Shown one piece after another: positions 35,757 through 46,755 of a DNA stretch of 64,000 bases (within the stretch, counting starts at the first letter, position 1; each line of letters opens with the position of its first letter). The stretch comes from Platycnemis pennipes (Eukaryota > Arthropoda > Insecta > Odonata > Platycnemididae): positions 10,298,494 through 10,362,493 of the forward strand of contig OW121853.1 in assembly GCA_933228895.1 (NCBI GenBank), given 5' to 3'. Position numbers and translations under genes: made by a program. The notes beneath the pieces were generated by a model. That model ran no database searches. It was given only the letters and a program-made list of their open reading frames with translations, and had not been told where the DNA came from.

Positions 35757-36014
35757 AACAGGAATGGAAGAGGAAAGGCGGAGAGAAACCCGGCGTTAGC
35801 ATTAGCATACCTTCTTTTAGCGAGTGGTGCCAAGGTGACCATAGATAAAAGTTCCACCCCGCGGACAGAACACTGAATTCGAAAGCTGACAACAAAGCAC
35901 TCAAGTTGACTCCAGTTTACATAAGAAAAATATCTTCCACTGCCGGGATGAAACCAGGGACCTCGGGATGAATGGCCAGTACCTACTATAACCGCTACAC
36001 CAATCCGACGCCCT
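35757..36014 (-). mobile_element. S1 SINE, near full length, minus strand
   Basis: The minus-strand head has an A-box-like TTGGTGTAGCGG and B-box-like GGTTTCATCCCGG, the central module is represented by GTGGAACTTTTATC (diverged), and the tail has GCTAATGCTAACGCCGGG followed by TTTCTCTCCGCC as in the other S1 copies. This is the only S1 copy with a complete tRNA-like head. Confidence 0.75.
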
Positions 36015-36853
36015 GTAAGAGTATGGGAGACTAAACGCCGAGATGAGTGCAGTGGAGTGATAAGACACTTGGTGAGAAATAAGGGTCACAGAATCGATCT
36101 TACTGCTGAAACAGCTTAAGTGAATGAGGGATGATTGTAACGTAACTTGGCACACAGCAGGTTATACTTATACATATGAGTGAAAACATGTTTGACATCA
36201 GAAGTTGCACTACACTCACGTATTGCAAATGTGGTCTATTAAAAACGAGCAAAACAATACATTCTTATTGAATTAATAAAAATTGACCTCGATCACATAT
36301 TTAGTCCTACCATCATTGTGTACGTAATGGGGTCGTTTAAAATATTTTTTGCCGAATCTGATTGAGCTTGGAAACTGAAAATACCCATAATTTTCCGTCC
36401 TTCGATCCATCAATTCATTCTCGACTTATAAGTGGCTAATAACTGATATTTTTAACCCTTTCGGAAATGAGAGCGTGCGAAAGACTTACACGTCATCCAT
36501 TTCGTTCAATCACAGCTGAGACCGTGAAGCTCCTTCGCCTTATCACAATGGGGACACTCAGTTGAATCTGCCAATGGAAGTGGTTGCGACAGGATCTCTT
36601 CAGTCAGACCTCCCCTCCCCACCTCCTCTTCCTTCCCGTTCTTCCTCAACACAGTCAAGGACGGGATGTGGATGACGTAGTAATCCTTAACGCAGCTCGA
36701 TCGGTGGGCGTCGCCTTTTGCTGATTTTAATTTTTGATTTATGAATGATTATCTCTGATTAGAAGATAAATGTTTTCACCAAAATCAATATTCCGTTTCC
36801 AACTAGCAACTGCGTGTACAAATTCCTTATTGAGGCTTCCGCGGAGTGTCTGG

Positions 36854-36936
36854 TTTGAGGATCTATTCGTTTCGGGATTTCTTCCGCGTATGTCCATTCT
36901 GGGGTGACAACCGTTTCGCCAACGTTTCACTTCGCG
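36854..36936. repeat. Left arm of PLE2 inverted repeat
   Basis: Matches the reverse complement of 37523-37605 over about 83 bp with a few mismatches. The same sequence recurs at 61102-61195 inside the piggyBac element. Confidence 0.9.
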
Positions 36937-37089
36937 GAAAAGAATGATGCCACTTTCGCCGTGATACCATACGTTGCCGGAACCACGGAAAAAATATCCA
37001 GGGCTCTTGCCAAACATAATGTCTTGACCAGATACACCTGCGTCACCAAGACAAAGGACATTTAATGCAGAGGTAAAGACCTTACGCCG

Positions 37090-37452
37090 ATGGAAGAACA
37101 GAGCGGCATATACAGGATCCGATGCGACTTTGGGAAGGCCTACATTGGGCAAACCTCGAGAGCCTTAAATACACGTATTCAAGAACACAGGAGAGCGACA
37201 ATCAACAGACAACTGCACATTTCAGCCATCGCGGAGCACTTTTGGGAAGGCCCGGCTCACAACATCAATTTTGACGGAGCCAAGCTGATCAAGACTGAGA
37301 AACGCTATTTCCCAAGGATCATACGCGAGGCGATCGAAACGGCCAAAAACCCCGACAATTTTAACAGAGAGGAGAGCTATAAGCTCTCCCATACTTGGAA
37401 GCGCCTAATTGAAAAAACTAGTCAAACGACCAATGAAAATGCGCCCACTTAA
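37090..37452 (+). pseudogene. PLE2 GIY-YIG endonuclease domain
   Basis: A 120-residue frame. SGIYRIRCDFGKAYIGQTSR (residues 5-24) holds GIY (6-8) and YIG (18-20); QEHRRA follows (31-36). In Penelope elements this C-terminal domain makes the first-strand nick. The upstream portion is in another frame, so the domain is uncoupled from any RT, and the ATG is internal. Only one Cys of the usual CxCGK linker is kept (CDFGK). Distinct in sequence from the PLE1 endonuclease, so the two are different Penelope lineages. Confidence 0.85.
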
Positions 37453-37516
37453 ACATCGGAGCGCAGAAGTAAATGGTATATAAGACGGTAAAAATCTGCT
37501 ATGAAACACTTCAGAC

Positions 37517-37605
37517 CTGAAGACGCGAACTGAAACGTTGGCGAAACTGTTGTCACCCCGGAATGGACACACGCGGAAGAAATCCCGAAAGGAATGGATC
37601 CTCAA
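37517..37605 (+). repeat. Right arm of PLE2 with degenerate hammerhead core
   Basis: Pairs with 36854-36936. It begins CUGAAGA (37517-37523) and has GAAACGUU at 37532-37539, the positions expected of a hammerhead core, but no stable stem II can be drawn between them, so any ribozyme here is decayed. Confidence 0.6.
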
Positions 37606-37729
37606 ACTGCGTCTACAAAATAGCAATTTCGTTTACGAGTAAACGCCCCCATTTCTACGTCCGCTACGAAGCAAGATTGCAGACGAGAAAAACCCAGGAA
37701 GGTGGAGAGCGAAAAACTTCGAAATACGA

Positions 37730-38070
37730 GTAGAGTGAGGAAATCATCCACAAAAGATGCGACATTGGATGCGGACAAGGACGGGAGGGGGTGGGGGTAC
37801 ACTTGGGATGTATGTGGAGGGTGAGAGGGATGAGAATGGATCGGAGAGCAGGTGTGCAACGGGGGGAGGAGGAGATTTGCCCTTCGGGGGTGGAAGGGAA
37901 GGGAGGGGGGGCTCTCGTGGAGACGATGGGGCGGCACTCAGTGGCGGTTGCCCTAGGAACAGCCCCCATTGCGTCGTCCATCTCTGCCTTTCTACTCTTC
38001 ACCTCAACCCTTTCCCATACGATGATTCGAGGAATCCGCCAGAACGGATCTCGTAATATTTCCACTCAGA
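37730..38070. other. GC-rich island
   Basis: G-rich plus strand with CpGs immediately right of the split MITE. Frames of 99-146 codons on both strands are low complexity and not called. Confidence 0.3.
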
Positions 38071-38410
38071 AAACACCAATGTTTCCCGATATTTTATTTT
38101 GTCTTATTTTTCTAAAGGGTTTTTGCAAGCGTGGTAACCCCGGGGGTTTGAGGATTGGGCTACTTGAATATACGACCTCATGGCCCAAGATTGAATCTGG
38201 ACGACGTCTACAAGTCCAGTCAAGCCTATGATTCATGGATATCAAATCTTTCTGGCATACCGCATTCGGAACAGGTAAATAGATGGCCATTCCATAAATG
38301 GTTAATCTAGAATATTAGGACTTTTTTTAGAACTAATTCATAATGAAGAATCAGGAGAAACTAAGCTCGCCAAGTGTGCTACACAAGGAACATACAGAAA
38401 GTACTGTATA
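38071..38410. other. Unassigned DNA
   Basis: Nothing recognised. Confidence 0.4.
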
Positions 38411-38653
38411 AAGGCCACTTTACATGATACAATTTTTTGTACAATTTCTTGTACAAACGCTTGTATAAACTGTACGAAATTATATGTTTGTCTGAATGGA
38501 ATTAGAACAGGTTCTATTTCCCTATCAGTCATTCAGGCAATCGCACAAGCGTTCGTACAACTGGCCGCTTTACATGGTACAATTTCCTCGCACAAGAGTA
38601 TGTAGGTATGTACAAAATAAGGTACAAAAAATTGCATCGTGTAAAGCGGCCTT
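38411..38653. mobile_element. Small TIR element (MITE family M2)
   Basis: 243 bp with terminal inverted repeats of about 32 bp (AAGGCC[A/G]CTTTACA... at both ends, 29 of 32 positions matching). A third copy of the terminal sequence, GGCCGCTTTACATGG, lies internally at about 38564, in the same direction as the left end. No coding capacity; the 64-67-codon minus frames are artefacts. Target duplication not clear. Confidence 0.75.
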
Positions 38654-38749
38654 GAGAGACAGAGGAGCGTGAAATGGTTAATCTCACTCCAGCTAACAAC
38701 TCGCAAATTGGAAACGACTGGAGATCTGGGTCTCATAGAAATATTTTTG

Positions 38750-38805
38750 AACTTTTAGTGAATTTTAGCGAAATTAGTGAATTTAGTGAAATATAGTGAA
38801 CTTTT
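38750..38805 (+). repeat. Short degenerate tandem repeat
   Basis: Four or five imperfect units of TTTAGTGAA(A/T) spaced 10-15 bp. Confidence 0.6.
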
Positions 38806-40128
38806 TTGACAGGAACTTTCAAAAATGATAATTCATATTTATTGAACAAAAATGTGATAGATTTTTAGTATGAGCTTCTTTGGTTATAGTCATATGAATA
38901 TAATACGCATATGTGTATATAGAGAATTAATTAAACACACCATTAAGGAGCGAAAAAAGGCACCTCAAAAGATAATAACCTCTTTGGGTTCACCCTATTT
39001 CACCGAATTGGATAAAATGCCCATTAAAAAGCATTCGTGGTTAAATATTGAAGTGGACTATTGTATTAGAGCTAAAAAATTAATGTTCGCAATATTTTTT
39101 GAGCTAAAACAAGACCAAAATTATTGTGCTATATCGAATCAAATGTAATTTCATCACCACATCGTCACTCCAATCCCTGTAGATCGGGGGTTCTCAGAAA
39201 AATCAGCAAGCCACCGGCCACGAAAAATTACTTTTTACCACAGTTTGAACTTTTGCGTTTCCGAAATTAGAAATTGAGTGACTGTTAATTCGATAGGGTC
39301 AGCCGCAAACACTCCTCCCGTGGTCAGATTCTGCCTCCATTGAAATTATTTTCACAGAATTTATCGAATTGATGAAAGGTGTTGAACTGAGGATGCGGCC
39401 GCTGCAAAATTTGTTCTTGGCCACATTTGGCCACGTGGTGGATTTTGCTCCCCTGTACTAACTTCCTCTCCTAACCTCTTCCCCTCTAAATGTAATTTTA
39501 TCCCTGTTTTACCATTCCGAGTATCATTAATTATATCCTTTTTTAATGAAAAAACTATATCTGAAAACGGATATCCTTATTTTTTTATTAGTTGGCTTTT
39601 ATTTTCCTTCTCATGAATAAAATTATTTGGTGCTGTAAGTTGATTGATAGTTTGTAAATCTCCCGATGAAAACACTATAGAAAATATACAACTCACAGAG
39701 AGTGGCTAGTTTAATTAGATTCACGCGATTATCTGCCAGTGATCTAAGACATCCCATAAACCGGAAGTAAATTTGCAATAGGAGAAAATGATTTCGGAAT
39801 TTTCCTAAGGAAATATTTTTTTGTACTAGTTTTAATATTACTGAATAAATCATTCCTTCAGCATGCCCAAGAGTACTAAGTTAACGCTAAACATTTACTC
39901 GTAAAATATAACATTTATCGTGGCACAAAATGTTCTCACCTTCCCAAACCATGGACTGGAATCCATTTTTTTGGATTAAACTTTTTTCCCAATAGCACTT
40001 TTCACGCGTTACCCATTCACATTTAGATCTTCGAAATTAATGCGAGTGTGCTCTTCCTGTTCTATAACTACTCCGCCATCTACCTCTTCGTTTGCTTCAT
40101 GAGTTAACCATGAGAAAACGAGAGACCT
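38806..40128. other. AT-rich unassigned DNA
   Basis: No recognised feature. The 92-codon frame at 38870-39148 is Lys/Ile-rich with no known motif; I do not call it. Confidence 0.4.
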
Positions 40129-40185
40129 GCATCTATCAACGTAACATTCTGAGAGCCACCACTAGGGTGTGTGGCAGGGGTTGAT
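40129..40185 (-). repeat. LINE-A 3' tail, short
   Basis: Minus-strand terminal hairpin (CCACCACTAGGGTGTGTGGCAGGGG on the plus strand) and a degraded tail (GCATCTATCAACG). Almost completely 5'-truncated. Confidence 0.65.
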
Positions 40186-41757
40186 AATCGCTAGTTACAT
40201 GCATCGATAGCTTACGAACGGCACAGGAAAAATATTATATCTTTACATTCCAATAATAATTACTTTAAAAACACCTCCTCCGTTTTTTAGCCTCATAAAT
40301 CTTAGTGCATTTGGGACGCTATGCCACTATCATTCAATTGATTACGTAAAATGATTATTTAGGCTACACTTTTTGAGATTTTGCAATTTTAGTAGATAAA
40401 CAAATGTGAACGACCCCGAGAAAGCTCATTTTTCGTCAACTGATTGTACTATCCGTGGGCGTACCTATATTGCCACTTTCTGCTCGTACGGATAAAAAAA
40501 ACGAGAGAAGGTGAGGTGAGGTTGGCTGTGTTCCTAGCGTACCTCACACCCCTTTGGCAATCCCCCCCTCTCACTAGAACCCTAGGCCAAGAGCAGCAGA
40601 TGTCCCGCGGTCACTGCAGCCCAGTCCATCCCTAGAACGACCCTCTTTCGAGCTCAGAGCTGAAACTCCTCTTATTTTCACGTGCCTGTGTGTCAAAGCA
40701 ATGAACACTTCGATCTCAAATGCTTATTTACAGGCCACCTCACCACACTCAATTCTCAGCAGCCTTCCTACAGACATTCACTTATATTCCTTTGTCTTCG
40801 TCGTCATATTGATTTGATACTCACATCGAAATTCCCTTCCGAAAATTAGTTTTTATAAAAAAGATTTTATGCTACTGAAGTAAACTGAGTGAACCAAAGT
40901 AGAATATTAAGTCACTATTTAGCTTAAATATTACGAAATGTTTACTAATCTTAACATTTTTTTCGATCTCTTAGCAAAAATATTTCCTGAGAAAATATTT
41001 TTCATTGTTTTTGCGAAAGAATCCATTTCACAATTAAAATCTCAATACTGCATGCATCAAAGAAGACACGTTGATATCAAAATATATATTTCAAAGCGAA
41101 CATATGTGAGAAGTATGTTAGTTAAGTTGTAGTAATGCATAAAATCTTATCTGGATATTTCAGAAAATCTGTCATACTATTCTAAGTATCTCTAGCTATC
41201 TTCAATGTTTTTTTTAATTATTAGGCTCATATATGAAATAATTTAGCGTTAATGTTATCTCTTATTCATCATAAATCATACCGGATGGCCATTTAGACAA
41301 AAACAAACACATTTGGGCCAGAGATGAAAATTCCATCCGGAAATGGACTGAGATTTTATATTTTTTTATATTTTTTTTACTTAAGATTTGGCGCTAATAA
41401 TATCAGCGGGATAATAAACTGATATTCATGACGTTTGTGATCAGTTTATGACATATTTATCCGAGCAAATCAATAATATTAAAAAGCACACCAGTAAAAA
41501 TTCAACCAAACGATAAAGATGCCGGTATGGAAGAATGCTGGTTTAAATGATCAGTTCTAAGGCAAAAAACATATCATTCTTTTCCTCCATATTAAAGACG
41601 TGAGGTTATGAGTGATTTATTTTTGTCAATGGCCGGGTTAAAATTATGAAAATGAATGAAACGATAATGTCAAATAATTTCTGTCGCCTGAATTTCAATT
41701 ACAACATGTTCTTAGATACCAAGTCGCTTTATTTCCTTGAAAAATCTCTACTACCTG
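40186..41757. other. AT-rich unassigned DNA
   Basis: Nothing recognised; a GC-moderate patch at 40500-40640 carries a 63-codon frame without motifs. Confidence 0.4.
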
Positions 41758-42700
41758 AATCATCATCATTAGTCAACAATCCTAGGATTGGTTTGACGCA
41801 GCTTTCCACTCGATTCTTCTATCGGCCAACCTTTTCAGTGTGACGTAATTCTTCTCTTTTACATCCCTCACTACCTGTTCCATGTATCTCTCATACGAGG
41901 CCTGCCTTTTACAATCTTCCCGTTCACTTTTCCCTCGACGATAGTCTTCATCAGGCCATCGTGTCTCAAAATATGGCCTATTAAGTTGTCCCTTCTATTT
42001 TTTAGAGTTCTCAGCAGACTTCTCTTTTTCTCCTACTCTTCTCAGAACTTCCTCGCTACTTGCTCGTTTGATCCATTTAATCCTCAGCAATCTTCTGTAG
42101 CACAACATTTCGAATGCTTCTACCCTTTACTTCGATGCTCTCATGGTCCATGCCTCACTGCCGTAAAGAAACATGCTCCAGATTTATGTTGTGATGAACT
42201 GTTTCCTTACTTCTACGCTTGTATTTCCTGCTGTAAGTAGATCCTTCTTTTGATAGAACGCCCTCTTAGCCTGGGCTATTCTACTAACTATTTCTTTCTT
42301 GCTTCGTCCATCGTTGGTTACTCTGCTTCCCAGGTAACAGAACTCTTTCACCTCTTCAAGTTTTTGTTTTCCTGGTTTGACATTGGTTTTTGCCTCTTCT
42401 TTCTTGCTGCACACCAATATCTCAGTCTTCTTCTTATTTATCTTCAGCTGATATCTGGCCATTGTCCTTTCCATGGTTACCAGAATCTTGTTCAGATCCC
42501 TCTCTGTCTCTGCAACGAGTGCTATGTCATCAGCAAATCGCAGCATGCTTACTTTTTCTCCATGGATAGTCATTCCAGAAGACTTCTCTTTGATTTCATT
42601 GATAGCTTTCTCGATGTAAACATTAAAAATTACGGGAGACAGTGCAGAGCCTTGTCTCACTCCTTTCCTTATTCTTGCACTCCCGGAATAGAGCGACAAA
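41758..42700 (-). mobile_element. LINE-B, 3' half
   Basis: Minus strand. From 42699 it opens in the RT domain and continues through the C-terminal region (blocks MLRFADDIALVAET, KKKTEILVCSKK, EFCYLGSRVT, then broken YGSEAWT-like, AFEMLCYRRLLRI-like, KRSLLRTLKNRR-like) to a 3' end with the CAATCCTAGGATTG palindrome (41777-41790) and an ATGATGATG tail. It is 5'-truncated inside the RT. The C-terminal blocks match LINE-B at 14580-14995. Clade not assigned. Confidence 0.88.
42184..42699 (-). pseudogene. LINE-B reverse transcriptase fragment
   Basis: 171 uninterrupted residues. RKGVRQGSALSPVIFNVYIE (about residues 11-30) is the RT motif with GxxLSPxLFNxY; MLRFADDIALVAE (about 51-63) contains the catalytic aspartates; LKINKKKTEIL and EEVKEFCYLGSRVTNDG are the following conserved blocks. 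It would polymerise LINE cDNA at a nicked target. Start lost by 5' truncation; the frame breaks at 42184, after which conserved sequence continues with stops. It is the best-preserved RT coding piece in the window. Confidence 0.9.
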
Positions 42701-43676
42701 TTACATAAAATATCAACGCATGGAGATCAAATATGATGTCGAGAACGGAGAAAAAGAAGGGGAATTATCAGGTGCTGACAATGCATGCACTCCCGTCCAA
42801 TACTTCGTCTTTCAGAATCCCATTATACGCTCTTATGTCATTCCCCCCCATGCAATACACTCCATTTTTTCTCCCCGTTTCCTGATCGCGCCTCCGCTTT
42901 CGTTTACCCAAGCAACCTTTCCAAGCCCTTACTTGCCTCACACGCTTCACCCTTCCATCGTCGTCCCCACCCTTAGACATAATCCTCCGTTATGCAATCA
43001 TTTTTTTCACTAAGTGGCTTCGTCCGAGAGAAAATATGAAAGCTGCCCCCACTGCAGAGTCCAAGAACACGGAACGAGACGTCTCCATTGTTGAAGCAGG
43101 ATGTTGGCGTAATTTTAATATGGCCAGCGGGGAAATTTAATGAGTCATCTTTTCCGTTTAGCGCTTGAATTTTTTCCGGGCGATAAAAAAGCTCCCTGGC
43201 TGAGTTTTATGCTTGTCTGGAGATGATGGTCCTGCGTATAATGAAACCCCGTCATCCACTGGAAAAAACGGCTCAATTTTGCATGAACCCGTGCTGAGAA
43301 ATTAATTTTACTTCAACTGCTATTGTAGTCTATTAATCCTGAAAGATTTACAATGAAGTTTTATTTCCTCGAATGACGGGAGAGTTGGATGGATAGTAAG
43401 TTAATAACTTGGTATTTCTGAATACGCCTCTATGGATCATACTCCGGTCGCCCATGATAATAACTTCATAACGCTTCACCTTACCCACATGTTTGACTTA
43501 TTTTGCTCTATGACGTTTACCATTTCAAATACATATGATTTGTTTTGGATACTGTCTTGTAGCTCATCAAAATACGGCATATTTTGCTCTCGTGTTTTAC
43601 CTAAAAATTAAGAGAGTAAAAATATCACTGGCATCACATTATGTTACCAATAGCGGCAGTCAAAACAGTCCCTACG
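42701..43676. other. Unassigned DNA, GC-moderate then AT-rich
   Basis: 42780-43000 is C-rich with frames on both strands that are not recognisable. Nothing else seen. Confidence 0.4.
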
Positions 43677-43738
43677 GTACATCTACAATTACGCAATACC
43701 CTGCAAGACACTACGATGGTGTGGCAGGGGGTAAAAGG
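43677..43738 (-). repeat. LINE-A 3' tail, short
   Basis: Tail ACATCTAC then ATACCCTGCAAGACAC...GGTGTGGCAGGGGGT on the plus strand: the minus-strand family hairpin, otherwise 5'-truncated. Confidence 0.8.
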
Positions 43739-44344
43739 CGTTAGTTGACTATTCTTATGACAGCCCCTTTCATAGATTTTTTAAGATCCTTTCCCTTGTA
43801 TGCGTCACTATTTTCCGGATCACCTCCGATTTTAGCTGCACATGGAATCAAGGAATGAGTTGAATTAGACAGTTTTTTTTTAATTTTGAGAAGAAAAGCT
43901 AAAAGGGAAAATAATGATAAATTGAATGTTTCCTTCCTCTTGACTATGTTATTACCTTTTAATGGTTCTCGTATACTTATTTCGATTAGTTATTGTGTGA
44001 TAATGTATTTATTAAATAATCTGAACTGCAAGATATCACTTTCTTTCGATTGAAATCAAGGAGGCGCCATATAGAAGGGAGCTTTGGCATGAACAAATAA
44101 GGTAAGATATTTTGCGCATTTGGAAATACCTGCATGGTATAATGATTACGAATCAGCTGTGCAGCATAGCATAGGAGATACTCTTGTCAAGTGGACGGAT
44201 GTAGTACAACATTGCTACCACTGAACAGTAAGAAAGAAATATCAATCGTTTGAATGCACAAGCACATCGAACAAAGGCACACAAGAACAAGACCTGCACA
44301 AGCGAAATGTCTGATTTAGTATATGAGAACCTTACGAAATATAC
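43739..44344. other. Unassigned AT-rich DNA
   Basis: Nothing recognised. Confidence 0.4.
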
Positions 44345-44998
44345 CTGAATAAATAACTAGAACGTGTGCAGCAAGGATCGGCCAGATTTGCAAAGGGACG
44401 GCATGATGATTATATCAGCGTAGCCACTCTATTAAATTAACAAAAATGGAAAAAATGTCAGTCCATAAGTTGAAATATTAGACTTCATATCTTTTATAAA
44501 TTCTAAGATAATATTCTCATCCCCTTCTTCTCTTTGTGATCTTCACCCCCTGCCACACATCCTCGCGGTGGCTTGCAGAGTATTGTGTAGATGTAGATGT
44601 TTCACTGATGACGTTAAAAATATTTGGCGAACTCCAACATACTATGGTAAACTGGACCATATCCACAAAATTAGAGAAATTGATTGCAGAACTGGCAGAT
44701 TCAAAATGTCCTTTTTCCCTCCTACAATTAGGGACATGAATGCCATAAACATATCCAATACGAGTGAATCAATCCATAGCATAGATAGTTGCATGTTGGT
44801 ATAAGGACTTCAAAGTAACCCAACTAACAGCACGTTTTTGCATGAGTAGTTTGCTATTTTTAACTTCATTAAATCGTGAAGTTTAGAATAGTGGATTAAT
44901 ACTAATCCCTGTTTATGCATGATATGTAGTGTATGTTTGGTGAGAATTCCCCCCCTGCCACACACCTTTATGGTCGCCCGCAGGGTATTGTGTGGATA
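44345..44998 (+). mobile_element. LINE-A 3' end, subtype II, interrupted
   Basis: RT C-terminus begins at about 44350 (V-Q-Q-G-S-A-R-F-like, then DDYISVATLLN in decayed frames), is interrupted at about 44521-44600, resumes with TDDVKNIWRTPTYYGKLDH-like coding and continues through DRF..SFFP into the subtype II 3' UTR (GCATGTTGGTATAAGGAC), ending with the hairpin and a TGTGGAT tail at 44998. Confidence 0.85.
44521..44600 (+). mobile_element. LINE-A 3' tail nested in another LINE-A copy
   Basis: About 80 bp: TGATCTTCACCCCCTGCCACAC..., hairpin, GTAGATGTAGATG. It separates two contiguous parts of the RT C-terminal reading (before and after FSDDVKNI). Same orientation as its host. Confidence 0.85.
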
Positions 44999-45009
44999 TC
45001 TTGCAACTG

Positions 45010-45560
45010 CACACTCTCAAGGACACATCGAGTTCCCTCGATCCTTCCTTTCGACTCCGCGCGCTTTCCTCTCCCCGCACCCTCCCCGAAACTCCTTTCG
45101 CATTCCCTCCGCCTAATACACTCAGCAACACCCCGTCCCACACACATTGTCCTCGCCGTCTCGAATCGAATAGCCCGTGGGGACATGCGTACGCGCTCGG
45201 CCGTTTGCGTATTCCATCCCCCTCCCCCCTTCACCCCTCCGTCTCTCCCCCTACTCGACCAACCCATTGACCGGCAGCTGCCCAGCGTCCACCACCCTCC
45301 CTCCCCCCCTCCCGCCCCCCCAACACTCCCCGCATTCACCGAACGCACGGGCGAGCAAACGTACGCGACGTCGTCGTCGGCGCGGCTGTTGGCCCGTGGG
45401 CATGTCCCGCGGATAAGGATTTCCCGTTCCAAGAGGAGGAAGGGCAGGGGGACGAGCCAGAGTGATTGCGTGGAGAGGGTGGGTGCCCGGGGGGAGGGTG
45501 GCATGGCAGGGGAGGGGTTGAACATGTGTGGAGCGAGGATACCCGGCATTTGAGGAGATC
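45010..45560. other. GC-rich island
   Basis: Pyrimidine-rich plus strand to 45340, then purine-rich, with many CpGs. Long frames on both strands (to 206 codons) are low-complexity Pro/Arg/Ser/Gly readings; part of them starts in the preceding LINE-A UTR. No protein called. Possible promoter or exon DNA. Confidence 0.35.
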
Positions 45561-46027
45561 GTCCGTTTGGCTCCTAATCCTATTATTCGTTTAACCTTTT
45601 CACGGGCATTAAGCCACCCCCGAAGTCTTCCTGCTTAAAGTATAACGGAGTGTCGACATCGAATGGATAGCGTTTCCCTTGCGTCGGATCTTTCTCAGGT
45701 TCGAAGCTAGAGGCTTAAAATTCACGACGGTGATGGGCAGGGCCAAACAGGAATAGGATGGAAAAAAGTTGAGAGAAGTATGAGGACAGAATAGCCAACT
45801 TTTACTACTTTTTACGAAGTTATACCACGATTCAACTACCTTATTTTGACGATTAATGATACAGTACTCACATTTATTGGCTCAGAATTTGCAGTACAAA
45901 ACAAAAGTTGAAGTAAGCTGCGAACCGGGGGCGAAAAGCACAGTTGGAGCCGAAAATTAAGTGTGAAAATACACTGAGTAAAAACCATGATTTAAGAGCT
46001 CGAGCCTTAGGGTAGGAGTTTGCTAAG
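45561..46027. other. Unassigned DNA
   Basis: Nothing recognised. Confidence 0.4.
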
Positions 46028-46755
46028 CATCTACATCTACGTCTATGCGATACCCTGCAAGCCACCGCGAGGGTGTGTGGCAGGAGGTAAATACCACCAA
46101 GCATGTAATATTGTCATGCAAACAAGCTACTAAATGGAAACATGCTACATAATATGGTCTCATACAACTATATGGTTAGCATCTGCATAGTAATCAAGGG
46201 ATTGTTTGTTAATACATGCATCATACACTACAGACTGCTCTAAAATATTTCCCCTACCTCTGCCTTTGCTATGCTGCCTATTCTGTTCTCTTATAGTAGG
46301 TACGGTGGAATATGACATTTTGAATATATCAGTACGACAATTTATCTCTTTGATCTTATTTATCTAGTCGAATCTAGCATAATAGGCTGGTGTTTTCAAT
46401 ATGTGCCTAACATCTTCAGTAAAGCTAGCCGATTGAAATTTCTGTAATGGATTTAATATGTACATACTTTAATCTACGCTCTAATAACGGTTCCCAACCT
46501 AATTTTCGTATTAATTACATACACTACTCAACCTATCGTAACACCTTTTAACGAACCTAGCTGCTGTACGCTGCACATTGTCTAGCTCTCCGATCAGACC
46601 TCATTCATTCGGATCCCATACAATGGCTACATATTCGAGGTGGCGCATAACTAGTGAAAAGTAACATCGCTCTTTCGCCTTCTCATTACATTTCCCAAGT
46701 ACTCTTTTAATATATCCTAGCTTTCTCATGTCTCGGCCAAATATTCCACGGGCCG
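46028..46755 (-). mobile_element. LINE-A 3' end, subtype I, minus strand
   Basis: Starts (3' end) with CATCTACATCTAC and the hairpin, followed by subtype I 3' UTR and the RT C-terminus in decayed frames (LSLISELIQ.., ARFVKRCYDR-like, then upstream NPNEWDP-like blocks). 5'-truncated at about 46755. Confidence 0.88.

Larger units (their letters stand above)
36823..37604 (+). mobile_element. Penelope-like retroelement PLE2 inside an M1 MITE
   Basis: About 780 bp bounded by a 15-bp repeat of MITE sequence (36808-36822 and 37605-37619, one mismatch), the expected target duplication. Long inverted repeats of about 83 bp lie at 36854-36936 and 37523-37605, roughly 92 per cent identical. Between them is a Penelope-type GIY-YIG endonuclease, preceded by a frameshifted stretch reading VIPYVAGTTEKISRALAKHN, a block that lies between RT and endonuclease in this class. 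The RT itself is missing. Thus PLE2 is 5'-truncated with an inverted copy of its own 3' end at its left side, like PLE1. Confidence 0.9.
36326..37653 (-). mobile_element. M1 MITE split by PLE2
   Basis: Left terminal repeat AATGGGGTCGTTTA at 36326 and right terminal repeat GAGTAAACGCCCCCATT ending at 37653. The MITE body runs 36326-36822 and resumes at 37605; the intervening 36823-37604 is a Penelope-like element. Without it the MITE would be about 530 bp, the family length. This orders the events: MITE first, PLE2 second. Confidence 0.92.

Noticed and set aside
38755..38802. CRISPR-like array
   Set aside because: Short AT-rich imperfect tandem units without regular spacers, in eukaryotic DNA; a simple repeat.
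38870..39148. 92-codon frame in AT-rich DNA
   Set aside because: Lys/Ile-rich, no motif, no context.
44933..45553. 206-codon frame and its 193-codon antisense partner
   Set aside because: Begins in LINE-A 3' UTR and continues through C-rich island sequence; both strands open, as expected from composition.
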